The notes under the pieces are model-generated. The model made no database searches. It was not told where the DNA came from and saw nothing but the letters and a program-made list of their open reading frames with translations. The position numbers were made by a program, and so were the translations under genes. This document shows, piece by piece, positions 15,935 through 21,344 of a stretch of DNA of 23,680 nt (within the stretch, counting starts at the first letter, position 1; each line of letters starts with the position of its first letter). This DNA is from Actinomycetes bacterium (lineage in GTDB: Bacteria; Actinomycetota; Acidimicrobiia; Acidimicrobiales; Microtrichaceae): the NCBI GenBank assembly GCA_023389745.1, contig JAEWED010000157.1:1-23680 (forward strand). Reading direction: 5' to 3'.

Positions 15935-16678
15935 TCAGGCGGTCTCGGTCGGGGCGGGTGATGCGACGGGCCGGGCGACGGCGGAGTCGCGCTGCTCGGC
16001 AGGGCCGTCCAGCGCAGCGAGGGTCGCACCCGACGGCGGCGCGGCGAGCAGCGCGACGGTGGCGTCGATCAGGTCCTCGATCCGGCAGTCCAGGCCGACC
16101 GCCGCGGGCAGCCCCAGGTCGCGCGCCTGCTCCCCGGCGGCGAGCGAGGCGAAGACGACGCCTACGGCCCGCTCGACGCGCAGGCGTCGCAGGGGTTCGG
16201 GCACGCCGGTCATCGCCGCGCCCAGTCGCTCGACGAGCTCCCTGTAGGGCTCGCCCTCGACCCGGCGGCGCACGACCTCGGCGACGCCGGGATCGTTGCC
16301 GGCCTGGACCACGAAGCGGGCCCAGCAGCTCTCGGGCAGCATCACGGTCTGCTCGGCGACCGGGCGGACCAGCGCCTCGACCAAGGGGCGCAGGGCGGTC
16401 TCGTCGGTCGGCTGGTGCTCGATCGAGTCGAGCAGGGCGCGACGTCGCTCGTTGACCGCCGCCATGCGCGTGGCGAGCACGGCTTCGATCAGTCCGTCAC
16501 GCGAGCCGAAGTGGTACTGGGCGGCGGACTTGTTCCGCTGCCCCGACTCCTGCTGGACGACGCGCAACGACATGGCGGTCAGGCCGCGCTCGGCGACGAT
16601 GCGCTCGGCGGCCGTGATCATCGACATCCTGGCGGGCGAGCGGGTGTCGGCCCGCTCACCGGAGAGCGGTGCTGCCAT
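15935..16678 (-). CDS. TetR-family transcriptional regulator
   Basis: A 247-residue protein. The N-terminal DNA-binding domain spans residues ~19-70: ITAAERIVAERGLTAMSLR, then VVQQESGQRNKSAAQYHFGS, then RDGLIEAVLATR. The AQYHFGSRDGL recognition-helix region is typical of TetR regulators. The C-terminal part is a helical ligand-binding and dimerisation domain, ending in an Ala/Pro/Thr-rich disordered tail. Such proteins usually repress their own operon and release on ligand binding. The downstream dioxygenase (14-base gap) suggests the ligand is its substrate. The ATG has no Shine-Dalgarno sequence, and a -10 ends 7 bases before it, so the mRNA is probably leaderless. A palindrome in that promoter is the likely operator. 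Confidence 0.92.
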   Translation of the reverse strand: MAAPLSGERADTRSPARMSMITAAERIVAERGLTAMSLRVVQQESGQRNKSAAQYHFGSRDGLIEAVLATRMAAVNERRRALLDSIEHQPTDETALRPLVEALVRPVAEQTVMLPESCWARFVVQAGNDPGVAEVVRRRVEGEPYRELVERLGAAMTGVPEPLRRLRVERAVGVVFASLAAGEQARDLGLPAAVGLDCRIEDLIDATVALLAAPPSGATLAALDGPAEQRDSAVARPVASPAPTETA

Positions 16679-16685
16679 GTCGGCG

Positions 16686-16714
16686 ATGTTAAGGCGGTTG
16701 CCTTATCGTGTCCA
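16686..16714 (-). promoter_or_regulatory. promoter and palindromic operator of the TetR-dioxygenase operon
   Basis: On the minus strand TGGACA (16709-16714), a 17-base spacer and TAACAT (16686-16691) form a good promoter; the -10 ends 7 bases before the ATG at 16678, so the transcript is leaderless or nearly so. The 16-bp palindrome TAAGGCGGTTGCCTTA (16690-16705, arms TAAGGC/GCCTTA) fills the spacer and touches the -10, the expected place for a self-repressing TetR protein. Confidence 0.65.
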
Positions 16715-16756
16715 GCGTCACCTCGAGCAGCTCGTGGCCCGCACCCCTCAACCGGC

Positions 16757-16795
16757 GGGCTCAGGCGACGGGCTCAGGCGACGGGCTCAGGCGCC
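16757..16795. repeat. 13-bp tandem repeat x3 at the 3' end of the LLM oxidoreductase gene
   Basis: GGGCTCAGGCGAC at 16757-16769 and 16770-16782, then GGGCTCAGGCGCC at 16783-16795. Each copy carries TCA (TGA on the minus strand), at 16761, 16774 and 16787. Because 13 is not a multiple of 3, the three stops lie in three different frames. The third is the real stop of the gene. Confidence 0.92.
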
Positions 16796-17734
16796 GGTGA
16801 GCCGGGCGACGATCGGTGCCAGCGTGAGCGCGGCGTCGTTCTGCACGACGACGTACGAGAAACCCCACCGGTCACGGCGCTGCTCGAGTCGCTGGACGAT
16901 CTCGTCCTCGGTCCCGACCAGCCCCATCGGCGACTCGAGCGCCTCGGCGGCGCGCTCGGGCTCCAGTCCGAAGCCGGGTGCGATCAGCTCGGCGACCGCC
17001 GCCGCGTCGTCGGTGATCGCGACCACCGGGACCCACGCGTTGAACTCGATCTCGTCCAGGCGGTCACCCGCACCTTCGGCGACCCACTCGAACTTGCGGT
17101 CCATGCGGTCGGCCAGGCCGTCGCGGGCCGCGTCGGCGTCGATCTCGCCGGAGTGGATCGACGGGTTCACGCCCACGATGTCGCCGTGGGCGCCGGCGAA
17201 GCGCAGCATGCGTGGCGACCCGCCGGCGATGATCAGCGGCGGCCCGCCGGGGGTGGCCGGCGCAGGGTGGCCGACCAGTCCGGTGATGTCGTAGTGCGTG
17301 CCGTGGTGGTCGACGGGTTCGCCGGACCACAGGCCGCGGATGATCTCGACGGCCTCGATCAGGCGGTCGACGCGCACCTTCGGCGGGTCCATCGGGATGC
17401 CGGACTCGCGGTAGTCCGACGCCATCCAGCCGGCGCCGATGCCGACCTCGACGCGACCGGGGAACACGGCGTCGATCGAGGCCATCTCCTTGGCCAGCAC
17501 CACCGGGTGCCGGTAGTCGTTGTCGAACACGAGCGACCCGACCGTGAGCCGCTCGGTGAACGCCGCAGCGGTCGCCATCGCCGTGATCGGCGCGAGCTGC
17601 TCGCCGAAGTGGTCGGGCACGAACAGGGTCGAGTACCCGAGCTCCTCGACCCGTCGCACGCTCTCGGCCCAGGTGAGCCCGGGCAGCGGCTGGTGCAGCT
17701 GGGCGCCGAACCTGAACCGTCGTGGATGCGGCAT
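16787..17734 (-). CDS. F420-dependent LLM-class oxidoreductase (TIGR03621-like)
   Basis: A 315-residue luciferase-like (TIM-barrel) protein. Visible family blocks are FRFGAQLHQPLPG at the start, LGYSTLFVPDHFGEQLAP, LTVGSLVFDNDYRHPVVLAKE, GRVEVGIGAGWMASDYRESG and PPLIIAGGSPRMLRFAGAHGD. This set matches the actinobacterial TIGR03621 subgroup, annotated as using coenzyme F420 rather than FMN. The oxidised substrate is unknown. The start at 17734 has a strong GAGGAGG 6 bases upstream. The C-terminus is the last unit before a 13-bp tandem repeat that supplies the stop codon. It is upstream of the TetR gene on the same strand but separated by 108 bases containing the TetR promoter, so it is probably its own unit. 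Confidence 0.88.
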   Translation of the reverse strand: MPHPRRFRFGAQLHQPLPGLTWAESVRRVEELGYSTLFVPDHFGEQLAPITAMATAAAFTERLTVGSLVFDNDYRHPVVLAKEMASIDAVFPGRVEVGIGAGWMASDYRESGIPMDPPKVRVDRLIEAVEIIRGLWSGEPVDHHGTHYDITGLVGHPAPATPGGPPLIIAGGSPRMLRFAGAHGDIVGVNPSIHSGEIDADAARDGLADRMDRKFEWVAEGAGDRLDEIEFNAWVPVVAITDDAAAVAELIAPGFGLEPERAAEALESPMGLVGTEDEIVQRLEQRRDRWGFSYVVVQNDAALTLAPIVARLTGA

Positions 17735-17835
17735 GTGATCCTCCTCAGGGGCGGCGATCCCACTCCTGGCAGGCAGGCGTGTCGCCGGGTGGTGACGGCC
17801 CAGTGTGACCCACGGGCGACCCCTCGCGTGCCCGG

Positions 17836-17841
17836 TACCAT
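17836..17841 (+). promoter_or_regulatory. leaderless -10 element of the 149-residue protein gene
   Basis: TACCAT followed by 7 bases and then the ATG at 17849. The spacing puts the transcription start at or next to the first codon, and there is no Shine-Dalgarno sequence. The -35 region is GC-rich and weak. Confidence 0.45.
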
Positions 17842-17848
17842 CCCGAAC

Positions 17849-18298
17849 ATGTGGTTGTGGGTGGTGCTCGCGGTGATCTGCACGTTCGTGATCGCGACGG
17901 TGTCGATCGGCGTGGTGAGCGGTTCGCTCGCGGCACGTCCCCGTCGCAGCGTCTACGACCTCGAGGAGGCCGTGGACTTCGTCGCGGACCGGCTGCCGGA
18001 GGATCTCACCGCTCGCATCTCCTTCGACGACGTGCGCAGCGTCCTGCTCTTCCACTGCGACTACCTCGCCGCCAAGGGCGTGGCGTCGGAGCGCACCGCC
18101 GACGACATCGGCTCCGCGCTCGTGGTGGTCCCCGACGACGAGCCGACCGCGTTCGTGCTGGGCAAGGTCGAGGAGGCGGGCGTCGAGCTGAGCGACGCGG
18201 ACGTCGTCACGATCCTCGACGTCGAGCTCGAGTACTACCGGGCCATCGGCGCGATCGGTCCGGAGCTCCAGGGTCCCCCTGATCCTGGCGGGAGTTGA
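17849..18298 (+). CDS. small membrane-anchored conserved hypothetical protein, C-terminus altered by a tandem duplication
   Basis: A 149-residue protein. Residues 1-25 (MWLWVVLAVICTFVIATVSI followed by GVVSG) form a single membrane anchor. After a basic RPRRSVYDLEEAV segment comes a cytoplasmic-looking, acidic helical domain with VLLFHCDYLAAKG and VVVPDDEPTAFV. I do not recognise a named family. The stop at 18296-18298 lies inside a 52-bp unit that is tandemly repeated directly downstream. A diverged third copy, in another frame, would encode a longer end (AIGPELAGPPDP then DSRDPDGE, stop at 18415-18417) that looks like the original C-terminus. Transcription is probably leaderless from TACCAT at 17836. 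It precedes the 72-residue gene and alpha/beta hydrolase on the same strand. Confidence 0.78.
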   Translation: MWLWVVLAVICTFVIATVSIGVVSGSLAARPRRSVYDLEEAVDFVADRLPEDLTARISFDDVRSVLLFHCDYLAAKGVASERTADDIGSALVVVPDDEPTAFVLGKVEEAGVELSDADVVTILDVELEYYRAIGAIGPELQGPPDPGGS

Positions 18299-18392
18299 GC
18301 GGGCGATCGGTCCGGAGCTCCAGGGCCCCCCTGATCCTGGCGGGAGTTGAGCGGGCGATCGGACCGGAGCTGGCCGGACCGCCCGATCCGGA
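18251..18392. repeat. 52-bp tandem repeat (two near-identical copies plus a diverged third)
   Basis: Copy 1 is 18251-18302 and copy 2 is 18303-18354; they differ at one base (T/C at the matching positions 18274 and 18326). A third, diverged copy starts at 18355 and matches about 28 of 38 bases. Each copy begins GCGATCGG and can encode AIGPEL-x-GPPDP, but the 52-bp period puts them in three different frames. Copies 1 and 2 carry a TGA in their own frame (18296-18298 and 18348-18350). Confidence 0.92.
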
Positions 18393-18462
18393 CAGCAGGG
18401 ATCCCGACGGCGAGTGACGTCGCCGGACCCGGGCCGGGTTCGGCTCCCGCCGCGGCTCGCCG

Positions 18463-18468
18463 TAGCAT
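18463..18468 (+). promoter_or_regulatory. leaderless -10 element of the 72-residue protein gene
   Basis: TAGCAT followed by 6 bases (GACGCC) and the ATG at 18475, with no Shine-Dalgarno sequence. The transcript would begin at the start codon. Only a weak -35 (TTCGGC near 18439) is seen. Confidence 0.5.
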
Positions 18469-18474
18469 GACGCC

Positions 18475-18693
18475 ATGGAGCGACCCACCAGGTTCGAGCA
18501 CAACCGCTTCGTCGGCGACAAGCGCACGCAGGTCGTCTACGACATCGATGCCATCACCGAAGAGGACGAGCCGATCATCGAGGAGCTGATGGCGGCCGAG
18601 ACCTACATCTGCTTCGGGCCCGACACCCTCGCCGAGGCCCGCAACCGCTGCTACCGGTTGTTCAAGAAGCAGCGCTCGACCGTCTCGGCCTGA
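18475..18693 (+). CDS. small conserved hypothetical protein (72 residues)
   Basis: A 72-residue soluble protein of mixed charge. Segments seen are RFVGDKRTQVVYDIDA, an acidic stretch EEDEPIIEELMAAETY, and FGPDTLAEARNRCYRLFKK, the last an amphipathic basic helix. There is no membrane segment, metal motif or known domain that I recognise. It is supported as a real gene by a leaderless promoter at the right distance, sensible amino-acid composition and its place 17 bases before the next gene, with which it is probably co-transcribed. A role as a small partner of another protein is possible, but nothing shows it. Confidence 0.68.
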   Translation: MERPTRFEHNRFVGDKRTQVVYDIDAITEEDEPIIEELMAAETYICFGPDTLAEARNRCYRLFKKQRSTVSA

Positions 18694-18710
18694 GTCCGGG
18701 CGGAGCCGAC

Positions 18711-19511
18711 GTGTCCGACCCGACGCGACCCGCACAGCCGGTGATGGACTACGAGTTCGCGTCCGGGCAGCTGCGGCTCAGCGGGCACCTCTCGGAGCCG
18801 TCGATCGAGCACACCGACGCTCCCGGGCTGGTGCTGTGCCACGGTTTCCCGACCCGCGGCAGGGAGTCCCCGCAGTCGGGTCGATCCTTCCCCGAGCTCG
18901 CCGACCGCATCGCCGCGGAGCTGGGCTGGGTCGTGCTGACGATGAACTTCCGTGGCTGTGGCACGGCCGAGGGCAACTTCTCCCTCGACGGCTGGCTCGA
19001 CGACGTGCACGCCGCGGTCGAGCACCTGCGCACGCTCGGCGTCGAACGCGTGTGGGTCGCCGGCTTCGGCACCGGCGGATCGCTCGCGGTGTGCGAAGGG
19101 GCGCGCAACCCGCGCGTCGCCGGGGTGGCGGCGCTCGCGACACCGGCGGACTTCGACGACTGGGCCCGCAACCCGCGGCGCCTCCTGCTGCACGCCCGGC
19201 AGGTCCAGGTGATCAAGGACCCTCAGTTCCCCACGTCGTTCGACCAGTGGGCGGGCGCGCTGAAGTCGGTGCGGCCGATCGACGCCGCGGCCCGCCTGGC
19301 CCCGCGTCCGCTGCTCGTGGTGCACGGTGACAGCGACGACCTGACACCGCAGGCCGACGGTCGGGCGCTCGCGGCGGCCCACGGGAACGCCGAGTTCCGT
19401 CTGATCAACGGCGCCGGCCATGAGCTGCGTCACGATCCACGGGCGGTCGCGGTGTTCCTCGGTTGGCTGTCGCGTCAGCAGATCGCGTCGCAGGTCGACG
19501 CCCCGGCCTGA
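18711..19511 (+). CDS. alpha/beta hydrolase-fold protein lacking the nucleophile serine
   Basis: A 266-residue protein with the alpha/beta-hydrolase pattern. LVLCHGFPT is the oxyanion HG motif, followed by WVVLTMNFRGCGTAEG, the nucleophile-elbow region, LLVVHGDSDDLTP with the expected acidic residue, and INGAGHELRHDP with the expected His. The nucleophile elbow reads VAGFGTGGS, so the Ser of GxSxG is Gly120 (19068-19070). The triad is therefore incomplete, and ordinary serine-hydrolase activity is unlikely unless another residue acts. Similar GFGTGG elbows may occur in actinobacterial relatives (memory, not checked). The GTG start at 18711 has GGAG 5 bases upstream. It is probably in an operon with the 72-residue gene and converges with the HhH-GPD gene. 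Confidence 0.85.
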   Translation: MSDPTRPAQPVMDYEFASGQLRLSGHLSEPSIEHTDAPGLVLCHGFPTRGRESPQSGRSFPELADRIAAELGWVVLTMNFRGCGTAEGNFSLDGWLDDVHAAVEHLRTLGVERVWVAGFGTGGSLAVCEGARNPRVAGVAALATPADFDDWARNPRRLLLHARQVQVIKDPQFPTSFDQWAGALKSVRPIDAAARLAPRPLLVVHGDSDDLTPQADGRALAAAHGNAEFRLINGAGHELRHDPRAVAVFLGWLSRQQIASQVDAPA

Positions 19512-19519
19512 GCAGCCAC

Positions 19520-19547
19520 GACTGAGCGGTCAGGACTGAGCGGTCAG
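19520..19547. repeat. 14-bp tandem repeat between convergent genes, with internal palindrome
   Basis: GACTGAGCGGTCAG occurs at 19520-19533 and 19534-19547. Each copy holds the small inverted repeat CTGA-GCGG-TCAG. The array lies between the stop at 19511 (+) and the stop of the HhH-GPD gene (19544-19546, minus), which it overlaps. A two-way terminator function is conceivable, but the stems are short. Confidence 0.85.
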
Positions 19548-20134
19548 TCGGGGGAGTCCTGCTTGGACTTCTTGGCCGCCTTCATCTGCTTCTTCCAGGC
19601 CCGCACGGCCTGCAACGTCTCCTCGGAGCTCACGTCGGCCACCGACCGTGGCTGCTCGTCCGAGAACGGCGACGCCACCTCTTCCCAGCCGGCGGGCGCC
19701 ACACCGAGTCGCTTGGCGAGGATCGCCATGAAGATCTTCGTCTTCTCCTCGCCGTAGCCGGGCAGCGCCCGCAGCCGGCGGTGCAGCTCGACGGCGTCGG
19801 GGCCGTCGGACCAGAGCTTCGCCGCGTCGCCGTCGTAGTCGGCGACGAGCGCCTCGCAGACCTCGTGGATGCGTCGGCCCATCGACGCGGGGAAGCGGTG
19901 GATGGCCGGCTTCTCGGCGCAGATGGCGACGAACGCCTCGGAGTCCATCGCCGCGATCTCGGCCGGGTCGAGCCGGCCGCCGAGCCGCTCGCGCAGCGTC
20001 ATCGGCCCCTTGAACGCCCACTCCATGGGGACCTGCTGGTCGAGCAGCATGCCGATGAGCAGCGCCGCGGGATCGTCCTGCAGGAGCAGATCGGCCTCGA
20101 CGTCTCCGGTGATCGGGATCAGTGGCGAACGCAT
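19544..20134 (-). CDS. HhH-GPD-type base-excision-repair-like protein (TIGR03252-like)
   Basis: A 196-residue protein. The N-terminal region has LLIGMLLDQQVPMEWAF, where QQ lies in the helix typical of the HhH-GPD glycosylase superfamily. LRALPGYGEEKTKIFMAIL is the helix-hairpin-helix that binds the DNA backbone. The C-terminus is a Lys-rich tail (WKKQMKAAKKSKQ). Family knowledge places it with uncharacterised actinobacterial proteins related to DNA glycosylases. By eye, the catalytic Asp expected about 18 residues after the hairpin Lys in EndoIII-type enzymes is not evident, so glycosylase activity is uncertain. The ATG has no Shine-Dalgarno sequence and follows a TAGGTT -10 by 6 bases, so it is probably leaderless. 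Confidence 0.83.
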   Translation of the reverse strand: MRSPLIPITGDVEADLLLQDDPAALLIGMLLDQQVPMEWAFKGPMTLRERLGGRLDPAEIAAMDSEAFVAICAEKPAIHRFPASMGRRIHEVCEALVADYDGDAAKLWSDGPDAVELHRRLRALPGYGEEKTKIFMAILAKRLGVAPAGWEEVASPFSDEQPRSVADVSSEETLQAVRAWKKQMKAAKKSKQDSPD

Positions 20135-20140
20135 GGGAAG

Positions 20141-20146
20141 AACCTA
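20141..20146 (-). promoter_or_regulatory. leaderless -10 element of the HhH-GPD gene
   Basis: TAGGTT on the minus strand, 6 bases before the ATG at 20134. A weak -35, TTGGGC, lies 16 bases upstream. Confidence 0.45.
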
Positions 20147-20231
20147 GCGACTGGGTCGACCTGCCCAATGCGCTGAGCCGTCCGGCCCCGTTGGTTCAAG
20201 GGTGGTGCCCTCCGGGTCGAGACCATGAGGT

Positions 20232-21047
20232 GTGAAGAACTGTCCGCGCTGTTCCTTCCTGATGGACGACCACGAGTCGATCTGCGAGACGTGCGCCGCC
20301 CAGGAGCGCGAACACCTCCCGGTCGCCGAGGCGCCGGCCGTGGCGCCCCCGCTGCACGGCGGTGGGACCGCCGTGCTCGACCGCCCCACCGTGGTGCCGC
20401 TGTCGGAGACGGCGACGTTCCGCTCCGCCGGCTCCGGCGGTGTGTCGGTGTCGACCGTCGTGATCGGCGCGCTGCTCGCCGCGGTGCTCACCGTCGGTGT
20501 CGTCTTCGGCTTCCGTCACCAGGGGCCGCTCGCCGGCCCGCTCCAGCAGGTGGGCCTGGTGGACCCGCCCGTCGTGGTCGTGCCCGGCCAGTGGCGCTCG
20601 CTGAGCTCGGCCGAGGGCGGCTTCTCCGTCTCGATGCCTGCCAGCGCCACCGATGCGGCCGAGGACCCGGACCTCGCCCAGGCGGGGATGACCGGCTATC
20701 TCGCCGAGCTGGGCCCCGAGGGCGTCATGATGGCCGTCTCGACCGATCTCGGTCGCGACGCGGCGGGCATGGACCAGCTCGACACCGACGCGGGGTTCGC
20801 CTCGCTCATCGACCTGTACGTCTCGGCGGCAGGTCTGGGCCAGGAGACGGTGCGTCGTGACGTCCAGGTGAGCCATGGGCGCGCCGCGGACTCGGTGCTG
20901 GTGCTCGACGACCACTACACGACCCGGGCACGCTTCCTGATGACCGGCGGACGGTTCGTGGTGCTCCTGACCGCGGGTGACGACTCCGGTGCCGCGGCGC
21001 TCGACGAGGCGCACCCGAAGCTGCTCGACAGCTTCGATCCGGTCTGA
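20232..21047 (+). CDS. zinc-ribbon membrane protein of unknown function
   Basis: A 271-residue protein in three parts. Residues 1-25 contain CPRC (4-7) and CETC (18-21), a small zinc ribbon that should face the cytoplasm. Residues ~70-95 (GVSVSTVVIGALLAAVLT then VGVVFGF) form one membrane segment. The rest (residues ~118-271) is an outer domain with WRSLSSAEGGFSVSMPA, a pattern seen in actinobacterial surface domains that begin like a lipoprotein LpqN or PsbP-type fold; this resemblance is weak. Function is unknown. The GTG at 20232 is chosen because the zinc ribbon begins immediately after it; no clear ribosome binding site is seen. It is divergent from the HhH-GPD gene and convergent with bsaP. 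Confidence 0.75.
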   Translation: MKNCPRCSFLMDDHESICETCAAQEREHLPVAEAPAVAPPLHGGGTAVLDRPTVVPLSETATFRSAGSGGVSVSTVVIGALLAAVLTVGVVFGFRHQGPLAGPLQQVGLVDPPVVVVPGQWRSLSSAEGGFSVSMPASATDAAEDPDLAQAGMTGYLAELGPEGVMMAVSTDLGRDAAGMDQLDTDAGFASLIDLYVSAAGLGQETVRRDVQVSHGRAADSVLVLDDHYTTRARFLMTGGRFVVLLTAGDDSGAAALDEAHPKLLDSFDPV

Positions 21048-21057
21048 CCGCAGCGCT

Positions 21058-21070
21058 CGCACCCGGTGCG
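21058..21070. terminator. small hairpin between convergent genes
   Basis: CGCAC-CCG-GTGCG, a perfect 5-bp stem with a 3-base loop, 11 bases after the zinc-ribbon gene stop. No T-rich tract follows, so it would be a weak or non-canonical terminator. Confidence 0.25.
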
Positions 21071-21101
21071 CGTGCGCCCGCGAGAACGGCAGAGACGACA
21101 G

Positions 21102-21135
21102 CTCAGCGCGAGGACGACCTCAGCGCGAGGACGAC
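21102..21135. repeat. 17-bp tandem duplication across the bsaP stop codon
   Basis: CTCAGCGCGAGGACGAC occurs at 21102-21118 and 21119-21135. The second copy contains the TGA stop of bsaP (21120-21122, minus strand) and its last codons; the first copy lies just beyond the gene. Confidence 0.92.
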
Positions 21136-21344
21136 TCCGCGCCGCAGGAACGGCAGCGAGCCCGCCAGCCGCCGGTGCTGACGCGGACCGCCATCCATCC
21201 GCCGCACGCGGTGCAGTAGCGGGGCGGGTCGAGCTGCGGGAGGCAGCCCCGGCACGCGTCGGTCGACGCCCCGCACCCGGGGCAGTGGGCGGCGCCGCTC
21301 GACGCCGCCTCGGTGCCCGGACCGGCCGGGGCATCGGGGCTCAC
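21120..21344 (-). CDS. bsaP: biotin synthase auxiliary protein BsaP
   Basis: A 74-residue protein with four CxxC pairs (Cys21/24, 31/34, 44/47 and 64/67). The block DPPRYCTACGGWMAVRV, followed by GGWRARCRSCG, matches the conserved pattern of actinobacterial BsaP (Rv1590 of Mycobacterium tuberculosis), which is encoded beside bioB and is needed for biotin synthase function in mycobacteria. Its cysteines probably bind an iron-sulfur cluster or zinc. The start is a GTG that overlaps the bioB stop (GTGA, 21341-21344), so the two are translationally coupled and made together. The stop lies in a 17-bp tandem duplication. The first two CxxC pairs are spaced more closely than I remember for the mycobacterial protein. 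Confidence 0.85.
   Translation of the reverse strand: MSPDAPAGPGTEAASSGAAHCPGCGASTDACRGCLPQLDPPRYCTACGGWMAVRVSTGGWRARCRSCGAESSSR

Noticed and set aside
16757..16795. CRISPR-like array
   Set aside because: The repeats here and elsewhere in the window are head-to-tail without spacers, and no cas gene is present.
16415..17848. Upstream extension of the 149-residue membrane protein to a 627-codon frame
   Set aside because: The extension is a shadow of the LLM and TetR genes; the membrane anchor begins exactly at the ATG at 17849, which follows a TACCAT -10.
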